Below, piece after piece: positions 62,301 to 63,818 of a DNA stretch of 64,000 bases (its first letter is position 1; each line of letters starts with the position of its first letter). A program made the translations under genes and the position numbers. The notes under the pieces were generated by a model, which saw nothing but the letters and a program-made list of their open reading frames with translations, had not been told where the DNA came from and searched no databases. Source of the stretch: Alitta virens (Eukaryota; Annelida; Polychaeta; Phyllodocida; Nereididae); contig OW028584.1 of the NCBI GenBank assembly GCA_932294295.1, positions 22,165,638-22,229,637 on the forward strand, given 5' to 3'.

Positions 62301-63079
62301 GTTTCACACTTTGTTTATGTAGACATAGAAATTACCTCAAAATTTAAGTGACTTATAATTTGTCCGATCTTGGCTAATATTAACTAATTACAGCTGTCTG
62401 TTCAGAGAAAATGAATAAAGTTTAACATAAATTTGCTATCTGGTTTGTATCTGCCGGTATCAGCTGAACAATTCAATTTAGATAATAAGTTACAACAAAC
62501 AGCACCTTCAATTAGTCAGAAATGATTTGCAATTATGTGAAGGTTTGGTAGGGTACAAATAAGATTTAGTAACAGGTACAAATACGCCTCATGCTGTCAT
62601 ACCCAGGCAGTGTAAGTAGCTTAGGATTGGACATGCTACTGAATGTCCTCAAGGATATTTTGAGTTTTCTGTGACAGTGTCAATGCCATAACACAATTTG
62701 TGAACCTACTTCATTTCAACTATTTGAATCATTTTGTCTCTAACATTAGAATTGAACTTGGGTTTTTCTTGAAATTGTTGGATTGGTAAAGTGCAGAAGC
62801 TTTAGAAAATTGTGTGTCTCTTTTATCAGTTTAAGTTTGGAAGAAACCTTGTATACTTTAGTTGTAGGTCCCAGAGAGTCCCTATCAGTCCACACTGTAT
62901 GAAAATAGAGTGGGGTATGGATTGTAAAGGGCTACAGTTCATATAAAATTTATATTTTACTTGAAATGGGGCATAGTTCGCTCCCAAGTTGTAAAACTCT
63001 CTCGATTGAAATTGAGATGTGGCAATTTCTCCGCCATATTCCATGCCAAGTCTGCTGTAATTCAGGTCTCTGCCATAAC
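1988..63079 (-). CDS. Polycystin-1-like (PKD1/REJ family) giant receptor-channel, 5' partial, 53 exons
   Basis: I joined 53 exons by GT-AG boundaries and matching phases. From 5' to 3' they run from 63079-62961 down to 2559-1988, and the exon bounds are given in the domain entries. The lengths sum to 13,673 nt: two bases of a split codon plus 4,557 codons including the TAG stop, with no internal stop. Domain order is F5/8C, F5/8C-like, CTLD, PAN, F5/8C, the same five again, fibrinogen-C-like, fucolectin-like F5/8C, three four-Cys modules, PKD repeats, REJ, degenerate GPS, TM1, PLAT, TM2-5, TOP domain, channel helices. REJ-PLAT-TOP-channel order is diagnostic of the polycystin-1 family, whose members sense ligands or gametes and partner with PKD2-type channels. 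The first exon starts inside a codon, so start codon, signal peptide and promoter lie outside the window. Which PKD1L subfamily it belongs to cannot be told here. Confidence 0.95.
3066..3767 (-). CDS. Exon for TOP/polycystin extracellular domain and S2-S3, residues 4133-4366
   Basis: 702-nt exon, phase 1 both sides. It contains HCTIQPVMQ, YGGGGYVVNLG, NNWLDWQTRAVFIEASVLN and EFPEYGG, all signature motifs of the TOP domain that caps polycystin channels. Two membrane helices follow: LLALIFELMSLLMFTILLIL and FWIVLRIMLLTSFAICMIF. The exon ends EEVMNNR and joins directly to the last exon (DSTAGFQK). The TOP domain mediates assembly of polycystin heteromers with PKD2-type partners. Confidence 0.95.
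4423..5018 (-). CDS. Exons for S1 helix and start of the TOP domain, residues 3999-4132
   Basis: Exons 4795-5018 and 4423-4600 are joined in phase 0. The first reads NLDEILEALAAQ and a lysine cluster, then TQIIFVIILLLVMYSN, the first helix of the polycystin channel unit (S1). The second begins APKTPMDIYKII and continues through GGFYHDSL and PKIIQVRVLPG, the beginning of the extracellular TOP (polycystin) domain. Confidence 0.92.
5129..7771 (-). CDS. Exons for transmembrane helices 2-5, residues 3728-3998
   Basis: Exons 7075-7771 and 5129-5243 are joined in phase 0. After the PLAT end come RVQRISCILAIFYLSMITNA (TM2), GFISSLIVVIPVSLIVFGF (TM3), WFIYVAWMLVFLSVAVSAFF (TM4), and TAWLVAFLFSNISNVFLVEP running into IAIITMIISFYFG (TM5). 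A Gly-Ser rich loop, DSSGSSGGT, lies between TM2 and TM3. The layout matches the polycystin-1 membrane block before the TRP-like channel segment. The second exon ends with ERDYGRRCDF, the intracellular linker. Confidence 0.93.
6130..6265. repeat. Palindromic MITE-like repeat, TACCCGGAAAT family, copy 2
   Basis: Shares with 1650-1810 the terminal tgtacccggaaat / atttctgggtaca inverted repeats and the cacagcccaattattgatg core. It lies in the intron 5244-7074. The rest of that intron (6267-7010) contains repeated 'tgtctcactgttcc' / 'gaatgagac' inverted motifs suggestive of another unnamed repeat. Confidence 0.65.
8101..8556 (-). CDS. Exons for PLAT/LH2 domain, residues 3618-3735
   Basis: Exons 8386-8556 and 8101-8261 are joined in phase 0; the last strand runs into the next exon (IWYLFPCDKWLDE). 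Motifs are textbook polycystin PLAT: YKYEVHVLTGNSKGAETASE, VSIIITGTVGDTG, KGDTAYFTLTSPTDLGYLYS, VWHDNSG, and the W.FPCD.WL close. This cytoplasmic beta-sandwich between TM1 and TM2 binds lipid, membrane or protein partners. Intron 8557-10138 carries a retrotransposon tail. Confidence 0.95.
8960..9480 (+). mobile_element. 3' end of a non-LTR retrotransposon reverse transcriptase (relic)
   Basis: Plus-strand frames read LCPQYLQELVPHLVGERRNL, then after a frame change HTRIRLGFSGLRYNLF, NIVESDICQFCNMEAETEDR. This is the conserved tail of LINE reverse transcriptases: PPYL.EL, then TRLRLG.S.LN..., then a CxxC zinc-knuckle-like motif. The frame is broken and the N-terminal polymerase is absent. It lies in the intron between the PLAT and TM1 exons, opposite in orientation to the gene. 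Confidence 0.78.
10139..10372 (-). CDS. Exon for degenerate GPS end and TM1, residues 3540-3617
   Basis: Exon of 78 codons, phase 0 at both ends. It starts with TKMRFKSNLLGSLGAGLNIK, which aligns with the canonical C-x-C-x-x-H-L-T-x-F-G-x-G motif of polycystin GPS sites. Both cysteines are gone, His is Leu and the residue after the cut is Gly. After that comes IAVVMTVICIILIYIPA, the first membrane helix, then RRLDVADLIKW leading into the PLAT domain. Autocleavage is therefore not expected. Confidence 0.88.
10397..10825. repeat. Foldback element with CACACTAGCCCT / AGGGCTAATGTG ends
   Basis: The left end, cacagtcacactagccctt, pairs with the right end, agggctaatgtgactggagc. The interior is made of short degenerate repeats such as gttgcacaatggttgtac. 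It occupies most of the intron just after the GPS half-motif exon. No coding capacity. Confidence 0.65.
11022..12178 (-). CDS. Exons for membrane-proximal GAIN-like region and first half of GPS, residues 3340-3539
   Basis: Exons 11698-12178 and 11022-11140 are joined in phase 1. The first begins MVFSQFNPF, the usual end of the polycystin REJ region, holds a second furin-like site (SKRAKRSTTN, RAKR at about 3374-3377) and beta-rich sequence ending in YVGVRKTP. The second has the start of a GPS: CRIWNPDTEQW (Cys about 3523, Trp 3526 and 3532). The next Cys of a normal GPS is absent (WNDAAFE). The following exon completes the motif in degenerate form. Confidence 0.82.
12497..12621. repeat. Palindromic MITE-like element (ATTGGCTGT family)
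   Basis: One of about eight copies in the window. Core aggactccttttggtt / gccaatgagagtcct forms a hairpin, and the ends carry tttggctgt. Compare 30081, 39931, 41027, 49056, 52789, 54834 and 63819. Confidence 0.7.
12874..13455. repeat. Foldback element with GTTCACACTATCAC ends, copy 1
   Basis: The left end, gcgttcacactatcacgag, pairs with the right end, catgacagtgtgaacattg. Inside are dense short repeats (ctcactcgtg, gcgagtg) and gacggacatcc. It ends 26 bases from the splice donor of the exon at 13481. Related copies lie at 42528 and 61552. Confidence 0.72.
13481..20006 (-). CDS. Exons for the REJ (receptor for egg jelly) region, residues 2798-3339
   Basis: Ten exons: 19731-20006, 19173-19360, 17947-18117, 16963-17228, 16413-16565, 15946-16008, 15616-15741, 14589-14619, 14295-14383, 13481-13741. 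Recognisable REJ motifs are SYSWQCERNF, SYTLIVEVS, RENCAGRKKW, the YGGNCTVTP block after TYSLDVTSW, and the helical stretch PLEDILAGHDNVVANVEALI. This module is shared by sea-urchin sperm receptors and polycystin-1. The 31-nt exon at 14589-14619 is inferred from phase and fit (EIEALVNSTTRYVLEDIID); another exon of compatible phase exists at 14792-14885. All other joins are unambiguous. Confidence 0.85.
18235..18712. repeat. Foldback element with CCTGTTCCCACCTAC ends, copy 1
   Basis: Left ccctgttcccacctacca is inverted at the right as ggcaaggtcggaacaggg. The interior consists of diverged copies of a 'ctacaaactcctacga'-like unit. A second copy spans 37871-38365 and a degraded one lies around 57280-58080. 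Confidence 0.72.
20056..20340 (+). repeat. tRNA-headed SINE-like repeat
   Basis: Starts with a tRNA-like head: gtggtataatggttaaagc resembles an A box and ggtcccagatttgattccc a B box. An unrelated body with aaggcacttttcagg follows. It is too diverged and too long to be a functional tRNA gene. It lies in the intron upstream of the REJ exon at 19731. Confidence 0.6.
21073..22984 (-). CDS. Large exon of PKD repeats leading into REJ, residues 2161-2797
   Basis: This 1,912-nt exon is by far the longest. It encodes Ig-like PKD repeats: IEYGDGKTLRW near residue 2200, LDVDFGDGTTN and FTVNFGDGDIR, each followed by the usual downstream strand (SHVYTTPNNYSIKVKA, NYTIMVTASNPV). Two further repeat-length stretches between them lack the GDG motif, so about five repeats in all, three canonical. 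After HEWACYPPNI the sequence matches the start of the REJ region (LYHWTVLD, GLSY). Extremely rich in N-x-T/S. PKD repeats act as force-bearing, homophilic adhesion units in polycystin-1. Confidence 0.92.
23405..23668. repeat. Dispersed repeat, copy 1 of a near-identical pair
   Basis: About 260 bases that recur at 27590-27892 in the same orientation with few differences. Shared blocks include gaagagtggtcaaacactg and caacaaccccttttctattt. Copy 2 has an extra block of about 29 bases near 27793. No coding capacity. Confidence 0.8.
23712..24495 (-). CDS. Exons for four-cysteine module 3 with RKRR site, residues 2015-2160
   Basis: Exons 24322-24495 and 23712-23975 are joined in phase 1. Cysteines are C-x6-C-x21-C-x8-C (TECVDISHVCVV ... 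HIKCVSSTPYKLC). The second exon opens with TARKRRSAP, a furin-type R-K-R-R motif between the two halves of the module. If exposed it could be cut in the secretory pathway; this is inference. The next exon begins the PKD repeats. Confidence 0.68.
24830..24945 (-). repeat. SINE-like tRNA-headed repeat, antisense copy
   Basis: gggaattgaaccgggaacc is the complement of a tRNA B box, preceded by gaaacagccatccaactta. The same sequence recurs at 26880-26995 and 51640-51810. Diverged; not a tRNA gene. Confidence 0.6.
25047..26041 (-). CDS. Exons for four-cysteine module 2, residues 1864-2014
   Basis: Exons 25791-26041 and 25047-25248 are joined in phase 0, with phase-1 outer borders. The cysteine block is C-x6-C-x24-C-x8-C (AECKNVTHLCMF ... 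NNVLCYNITAIKVC). The N-terminal half is a predicted beta sandwich with FDVTLGHTKGNV and HNFNMSYAF. Many N-x-S/T sites. It aligns with modules 1 and 3 by cysteine spacing and position rather than by high identity. Confidence 0.68.
26135..27095. repeat. Foldback element with ATATCCCAGTCA ends, invaded by SINE-like repeats
   Basis: Left end atatcccagtcaagaa is inverted at the right as ttctgactgggatata. Both arms hold multiple copies of 'gaggtcactgtgacc'-like motifs (gtcactgtgacctcacc at 26172; ggtcacagtgacctcac at 27042). The middle (26410-26995) is occupied by tRNA-like SINE sequences in both orientations, so insertion was nested. Confidence 0.65.
26880..26995 (-). repeat. SINE-like tRNA-headed repeat, antisense copy
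   Basis: gggaattgaacccgggacc (complement of a B box) with gaaacagccatccaactta upstream and a cctaggcccccacc end. Matches 24830-24945 and 51640-51810. It lies next to an opposite tRNA-like sequence at 26748-26850 (gtgtagtggttagggtg, gtaggttcaaaccccta). Confidence 0.62.
27325..27395. repeat. (TAG)n imperfect microsatellite
   Basis: Runs of gtagtagtaatag triplets. Confidence 0.85.
27590..27892. repeat. Dispersed repeat, copy 2 of a near-identical pair
   Basis: Same element as 23405-23668 with an extra segment (ttccgaccgtcaacagatcc). It is followed directly by a (TAG)n microsatellite. Confidence 0.8.
27893..28004. repeat. (TAG)n microsatellite
   Basis: About 35 triplets, mostly TAG with some CAG near the start. 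It ends about 170 bases from the exon at 28176 and lies in the intron. Confidence 0.95.
28176..28607 (-). CDS. Exon for four-cysteine module 1, residues 1720-1863
   Basis: This single 432-nt exon is flanked by phase-1 introns. It has a beta-rich N-terminal part (ANFTIKITNDGGAAVDFDN, then WLSDSKSLTSKYNYTIW) and ends with cysteines spaced C-x6-C-x21-C-x8-C, including DVNTTNDFACYT. The N-terminal half looks like a CARDB/Ig-fold repeat of the kind found in uncharacterised marine-invertebrate proteins. I do not recognise a named family. It is the first of three tandem copies and is rich in N-glycosylation sites. Confidence 0.7.
30081..30256. repeat. Palindromic MITE-like element (ATTGGCTGT family)
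   Basis: tgacttccattggttaagg pairs with caaccaatgagagtc. Ends contain ttcattgacttagaaac and aagtctatgaaattt, also inverted. It lies in the 2 kb intron 28608-30606, whose remainder shows no recognisable feature. Confidence 0.75.
30607..32729 (-). CDS. Exons for fucolectin/tachylectin-4-type F5/8C domain, residues 1571-1719
   Basis: Exons 32511-32729 and 30607-30834 are joined in phase 1. Motifs: ANLALEKTAVHNP, SLSVDGDITADF, SCSQTGQS, LWWRVDLERLFPVQKVEIYG and ASCC, followed by MSDIADLDIYTG, YTLCG and LTLCDVVV. This is the fucose-binding eel/horseshoe-crab lectin subtype (NLA.GK.A, C.HT, WWRVDL, DCC..RL..., LCEV). The family binds fucose through a His and two Arg; I see the scaffold but cannot confirm the sugar triad. 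Confidence 0.85.
30835..32510. other. Intron 30835-32510: only a microsatellite recognised
   Basis: AT-rich intron between the two fucolectin exons. A (GTAA)n microsatellite of about eight units sits at 32317-32352. Nothing else is recognisable. Confidence 0.6.
33153..34073 (-). CDS. Exons for fibrinogen C-terminal-like domain, residues 1378-1570
   Basis: Exons 33967-34073 and 33153-33624 are joined in phase 0. The core reads GDTFWLGGQTGYKLT, LALRVEITDD, SEFDF, KLGSFMKGSAGDG and CTSKYTFVWWYRP. These match the order of fibrinogen-related domain motifs: FWLGN...LT, LRVEL.D, Y..F, GYSGTAGD, C....WWY..C. The C-terminal third that usually follows WWY is divergent. In invertebrates such domains bind acetylated sugars on microbes. 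Fibrinogen-like domains are not a usual part of polycystin ectodomains as far as I know. Confidence 0.72.
34368..35482 (-). CDS. Exons for F5/8 type C domain 6, residues 1225-1377
   Basis: Exons 35313-35482, 34708-34854 and 34368-34509 are joined in phase 0. Motifs: DEDDCNIALLE opening (compare DEDLAGLLE in domain 3), TPVKLTRLLTRGSG in the middle with LKDWERVDV, and RPVLIVIGIKFYPRLW plus QIQFYGCRL at the end, the standard ending of a discoidin domain with its closing Cys. It ends cassette B. Confidence 0.9.
35926..36183 (-). CDS. Exon for PAN/Apple-like domain 2, residues 1139-1224
   Basis: Single exon, phase 1 on both sides. It reads WHYFPTTTDANTDG, then WWTECIHACAVNKLPHCKSA and YYKKCVLSPRD, a PAN-type Cys pattern with the helix and following strand. 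It is shorter than PAN domain 1 (258 against 309 nt) but holds the same place between a CTLD and an F5/8C domain. Donor CCAG|GTAAAG was chosen because it restores the frame to the next exon (DEDDCNIALLE). Confidence 0.75.
36225..36255. repeat. Poly-A tract
   Basis: About 20 uninterrupted A residues in the intron upstream of PAN exon 2. It could be the tail of a plus-strand retroelement to its left, but none is recognisable. The adjoining 36250-37040 stretch is intron with no recognisable feature. Confidence 0.6.
37047..38630 (-). CDS. Exons for C-type lectin-like domain 2, residues 1010-1138
   Basis: Exons 38450-38630 and 37047-37252 are joined in phase 2, as in domain 1; the second exon has the same length (206 nt). 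The first gives CPQGYMPAMGRCYHYHP, the second NVWLGISKLNGTEEWGD, WANGQPRVNYDN and a final GQVCQT. WANGQPR sits where EPN/QPD normally lies but the third position is Arg, and the WND motif is missing. Canonical calcium-dependent sugar binding is therefore unlikely. Confidence 0.87.
37871..38365. repeat. Foldback element with CCGTTCCCACCTAC ends, copy 2
   Basis: Same ends (accccgttcccacctac / ggcaaggtgggaaaaggga) and the same internal ctacaaact/ctacga short repeats as 18235-18712. It lies between the two exons of CTLD 2. Confidence 0.7.
39149..39905 (-). CDS. Exons for F5/8C-like domain 5 (two-exon, divergent), residues 858-1009
   Basis: Exons 39607-39905 and 39149-39305 are joined in phase 0, with phase-1 borders. 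The sequence is strongly diverged. It has DCTLWCPQ near the start, NITFRFIF in the core and FCIKIRIFGRKAE at the end, matching the position, exon layout and closing strand of domain 2. It is rich in N-x-S/T sites. The domain family call rests mostly on that positional homology. A foldback MITE-like copy begins about 25 bases upstream of its splice acceptor. Confidence 0.65.
39931..40126. repeat. Palindromic MITE-like element (ATTGGCTGT family)
   Basis: aggactcccattgtttaaag pairs with cagccaatgagtgtcct, with caaattcatggagttg / aatctatgaatttggctg ends. It begins 25 bases beyond the acceptor boundary of the exon ending at 39905, so it sits where the branch point would be expected. Confidence 0.75.
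40528..43069 (-). CDS. Exons for F5/8 type C domain 4, residues 702-857
   Basis: Exons 42957-43069, 41564-41776 and 40528-40669 are joined in phase 0. This is the clearest F5/8C domain of the set: VIPLGMESRAIANFQ opening, LVDFLVVHDIVGFEVRGYE core, WAFMYSNNATTWESV, and ARYIRFHPRAYQYRIALKVEY closing. It starts cassette B and parallels domain 1 exon for exon: the third exon of each is 142 nt and phases are identical. Confidence 0.9.
41027..41172. repeat. Palindromic MITE-like element (ATTGGCTGT family)
   Basis: agatttcatagacttggac at the left is inverted as tccaagtctatgagttct at the right. Core ctaccattggctg / gccgatgggatg. In the intron between exons of F5/8C domain 4. Confidence 0.75.
42380..42527 (-). 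repeat. Second SINE-like tRNA-headed family, antisense
   Basis: aggattcgaacctggatc is a good B-box complement and gggatctaaccattaagg an A-box-like end, with gtggtcatccctcccagg upstream. Different body from the 24830 family. It abuts a foldback element starting at 42528. Similar short tRNA-like ends occur at 49205-49268. Confidence 0.55.
42528..42935. repeat. Foldback element with GTTCACACTATCAC ends, copy 2
   Basis: Left end aggggtgttcacactatcac matches 12874 almost exactly. The interior shares gacggacgtt, ttgccccacgtatgctc and gagcacgta with 61552-61840. The right end is less well preserved. It ends about 20 bases before the exon at 42957. Confidence 0.68.
43621..49488 (-). CDS. Exons for F5/8 type C domain 3, residues 532-701
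   Basis: Exons 49301-49488, 48185-48337 and 43621-43789 are joined by phase-0 introns. The domain begins with DEDLAGLL, contains SGSGFTRVDLQDGFRWIQ (the W.RVDL core), RPYRIKGALFQGG in the middle exon and RLYLYVTSYADVRMDVLG at the end. The 4.4 kb intron between the last two exons carries a DIRS-like retroelement and another GC-armed repeat. This is the last domain of cassette A. Confidence 0.82.
43966..44957. repeat. Long repeat with GC-rich arms and AT-rich core
   Basis: Left end tagagtcctgcgccggcc is roughly inverted at the right (cctatgcagggctctagtg). Both arms are full of 'cctgctcccgtcc'-like units, while 44170-44760 is AT-rich. No coding capacity. It lies beside the DIRS-like element in the same intron. 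Confidence 0.6.
45087..47915 (-). mobile_element. Decayed DIRS-like retroelement (RT-RNase H) in an intron
   Basis: The region is markedly more GC-rich than its surroundings. Minus-strand frames read VHRYQDDWLIRAHPT (46263-46742, RT active-site region, DDW as in DIRS), then TDASLAGWGAHL with SILELCAVCNAF (45605-46222, RNase H), then FVSPFPDSL and MVWEGLRVYTSPP (45433-45774), the segment that follows RNase H in DIRS elements. Frames are broken and no tyrosine recombinase is seen. Inverted copies bound it: 45087-45144 matches 47753-47813 (aacacctgcttggtat), and 45268-45303 matches 47878-47915 (aggacctacac). At under 3 kb it is internally deleted. Same strand as the host gene. Confidence 0.8.
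48366..48660. repeat. Short repeat with AGGAGGGAGTTAACT motif
   Basis: Begins gcaggagggagttaactgac and has tatccctcctaagaacaac inverted further right (48560). The same motif recurs at 63265, 63400 and 63722. Confidence 0.5.
49056..49200. repeat. Palindromic MITE-like element (ATTGGCTGT family)
   Basis: tgactcctattggttaacg pairs with caaccaataaacgtccg. The right end has ccaaatctatgaaattggct. A tRNA-like SINE end (gggaatcgaacccaggacc) follows immediately at 49205-49268. Confidence 0.72.
49827..50625. repeat. Diverged tandem duplication of a roughly 400-base unit
   Basis: Two copies (about 49827-50200 and 50255-50625) share, in order, accccaaaaaggta/gcacc, cagacatattctga, tgtaaaacacagc, atatgtcaa and gtagg-gtaagtgcatt. 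Intronic, no coding capacity. Confidence 0.65.
51122..51430 (-). CDS. Exon for PAN/Apple-like domain 1, residues 429-531
   Basis: This single exon has phase-1 introns on both sides. Residues include CNMWQWATTGDYY, then CEDACENNPECNSVYLNY and a closing YKYHFC, the cysteine-rich PAN/Apple pattern seen in plasminogen N-termini and adhesive proteins. The ORF stays open past the donor site to a stop at 50940, so intron retention would add about 60 residues (see findings). PAN domains mediate protein or carbohydrate contacts; no specific ligand can be inferred. Confidence 0.78.
51640..51810 (-). repeat. SINE-like tRNA-headed repeat, antisense copy
   Basis: Contains gaaacagtcatccaacttg, a degraded B-box complement (aggaatgaacccagcaccc) and an A-box complement near ctaccactgagctaggccc. 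Same family as 24830 and 26880; the most complete copy. Confidence 0.62.
52789..52977. repeat. Palindromic MITE-like element (ATTGGCTGT family)
   Basis: ccgccaattttgtagacttg at the left is inverted as aaatctatgaaattggctg at the right. Core ttaaccaatgggagtcccg. It ends about 30 bases from the donor side of the CTLD 1 exon at 53006. The intron left of it (51811-52788) shows nothing else recognisable. Confidence 0.75.
53006..54252 (-). CDS. Exons for C-type lectin-like domain 1, residues 295-428
   Basis: Exons 54057-54252 and 53006-53211 are joined in phase 2. The first gives CPPSSTLDPERRMCYF and a CKRF helix end, the second NIWVGLRKLNGIWTWEDG and the terminal GMLCHTP. This is the CTLD pattern of disulfide-bonded N-terminal strand, WxGL-type core and C-terminal cysteine. 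I see no EPN/QPD sugar-calcium motif and no WND motif, so calcium-dependent sugar binding is doubtful and protein or other ligand binding is as likely. It lies between an F5/8C-like and a PAN domain. Confidence 0.85.
53700..53880 (-). repeat. SINE-like repeat with 'caagtaccca...acctgggt' core
   Basis: Shares tatagccaagtacccattt and acacctgggt with 48965-49015 (aaccaagtacccacttgc, acctgggtgg). Both are intronic and non-coding. The right end resembles a degraded B-box complement (ggtttaaacccacaacct). Confidence 0.5.
54834..54929. repeat. Short palindromic MITE-like element (ATTGGCTGT family)
   Basis: A 96-base deletion derivative with ends tgtacagccaatttggtt and ctacgaaattggctgttag. Confidence 0.7.
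54998..56450 (-). CDS. Exons for F5/8C-like domain 2 (two-exon, divergent), residues 152-294
   Basis: Exons 56164-56450 and 54998-55139 are joined in phase 0. The first has paired cysteines (ACPDFCLS) followed by WWEIDL, which matches the core strand of F5/8C domains. The second ends VCFKIVFHGKRAP, the usual closing strand before the next domain. Domain borders are phase 1. The fold assignment is by core motif only, since the middle is divergent. Its counterpart in the second cassette (39149-39905) closes with FCIKIRIFGRKAE, supporting common descent. Confidence 0.72.
56881..63079 (-). CDS. Exons for F5/8 type C domain 1 (discoidin-like), residues 1-151
   Basis: Exons 62961-63079, 58333-58527 and 56881-57022 encode one coagulation factor 5/8 C-like domain. 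The first exon has the typical opening (RLGMEYGGEIATSQFQSRE), the second the WIIINLG strand and the third a KISRLEILGY closing strand. Internal introns are phase 0 and the domain ends in phase 1. Such beta-barrel domains bind glycans or phospholipids at the cell surface. The first exon starts with two bases of a split codon, so more protein precedes it. The 4.4 kb intron 58528-62960 is filled with repeats, described separately. Confidence 0.85.
57280..58080. repeat. Degenerate foldback-type repeat rich in CTACGA/CTACAA units
   Basis: Contains the same short units (cctacaaact, ctacgac, ttcgtag) as the elements at 18235 and 37871, over about 800 bases, interrupted by AT-rich sequence near 57730-57900. 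The usual ends are not recognisable. Possibly two overlapping copies. Confidence 0.5.
58743..58835. repeat. Dispersed repeat, copy 1
   Basis: Matches 60038-60140 in the same orientation (gcccaattcatgatttaatt / gccctattcatgactttaat; gtgcattattata). Non-coding. Confidence 0.7.
59394..59545. repeat. Tandem repeat, 26-bp unit, about six copies
   Basis: Unit is close to attggtgagcatattgttaa plus attaat; copies differ by single bases (one ggtggg, one lacking two bases at the end). Confidence 0.93.
60038..60140. repeat. Dispersed repeat, copy 2
   Basis: Second copy of 58743-58835, about 1.3 kb away in the same intron. Confidence 0.7.
60475..61480 (+). mobile_element. Relic of a retroelement with an SGNH/GDSL-esterase-type domain
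   Basis: Plus-strand frames, with breaks, read LIRDSLVHDVTCTD, TIYIVARTNDAA (the GxND block), NVVISSILQEK, and then the open frame 60829-61125 with IIPFVNEAGAKFVKNYVNF and SLLLADGLNLSSAGFEKL. This order (block I Ser region, ND block, DGLHLS.xG block) is that of the SGNH-like domain found beside endonuclease/RT in marine-invertebrate retroelements. The catalytic His of DGxH is Asn here. Sequence to 61480 continues in the same style but is not assigned. Pseudogenised, intronic, antisense to the host gene. Confidence 0.65.
61552..61840. repeat. Fragment of the GTTCACACTATCAC foldback family
   Basis: Contains ctgccccacatatgctcgtg, gcgagcgtttgac and gtgattaacagag, matching 42780-42890 and 13340-13375. 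Its own outer ends are not preserved. It appears inserted in or fused to the SGNH element relic. Confidence 0.6.
62004..62185. repeat. Perfect 71-bp inverted repeat with 40-bp loop
   Basis: 62004-62074 and 62115-62185 are exact reverse complements over 71 of 71 positions. Arms run from aatggcgttctgtcctgtcg at the outside to aatgacgtcatc at the loop; the 40-bp loop is unpaired. No coding capacity. The zero divergence suggests a recent insertion or ongoing arm correction. Confidence 0.95.
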
Positions 63080-63239
63080 CTGTAATTATAGAAATAACAA
63101 GATAGCAGTGATACCACTCATAAATTAAATAAAAACATACCAACTATAGTAACATTTACATATATATGTATGTCCATTGCATCAATTCGGCAGAAACCAT
63201 TGATGCTGCATAAAACATGTATTTGTAAATATTGAAGGC

Positions 63240-63780
63240 AGCAATGATACGAATTAGTTATATTTCGAATAGGAGGGAGTTAACTAACATTTTTGTTGGT
63301 TATATTACGACAATGAATGACAATGAAATTAATTTATTTGACACAAAAATTGATTACAAAAAAATAACATATTTACTAATTTGTTTGATGTGACTCAGGA
63401 GGGAGTTTACTTAACATTTTCGTTGGATATTACAATAAGAAAACAATCTAGGTCTAGTATAAATATTTTATTTCCTACTCTTCCTGGGCTAGAATCTTAA
63501 ATTTGGTGAGAATGAACACTTGTGTGTAAAAATGTGTTCAAGAGAGATGTATGTGGGTGCACATTATCTGAAAGTGGCTAATCTTGATTGTAGCTTTGTT
63601 TGACTGCTGTTATGTCAGAAAGTTTCAGTTTGTACTGAGATAACTAACATTTATGATAGATTTATCCCTCAGACAAAAATAGAAAAGGGTATTAGTAACA
63701 GCATAAGTACAGTTTACTTTTAGGAGAGAGATTGCTAACATTTGCATTGGTTATATCCCTCTACAAACAATACAAAAGAT
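63240..63780. repeat. Cluster of AGGAGGGAGTTAACT repeat units
   Basis: Three units near 63269, 63406 and 63722 (aggagggagttaactaac, gagggagtttacttaac, gagattgctaacatttg), each followed by attttcgttgg-like sequence. Intron or upstream sequence of the gene. Confidence 0.5.
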
Positions 63781-63818
63781 ATCACGGTCTAGGATAACTT
63801 TTGATATTGCGCTCTGCA

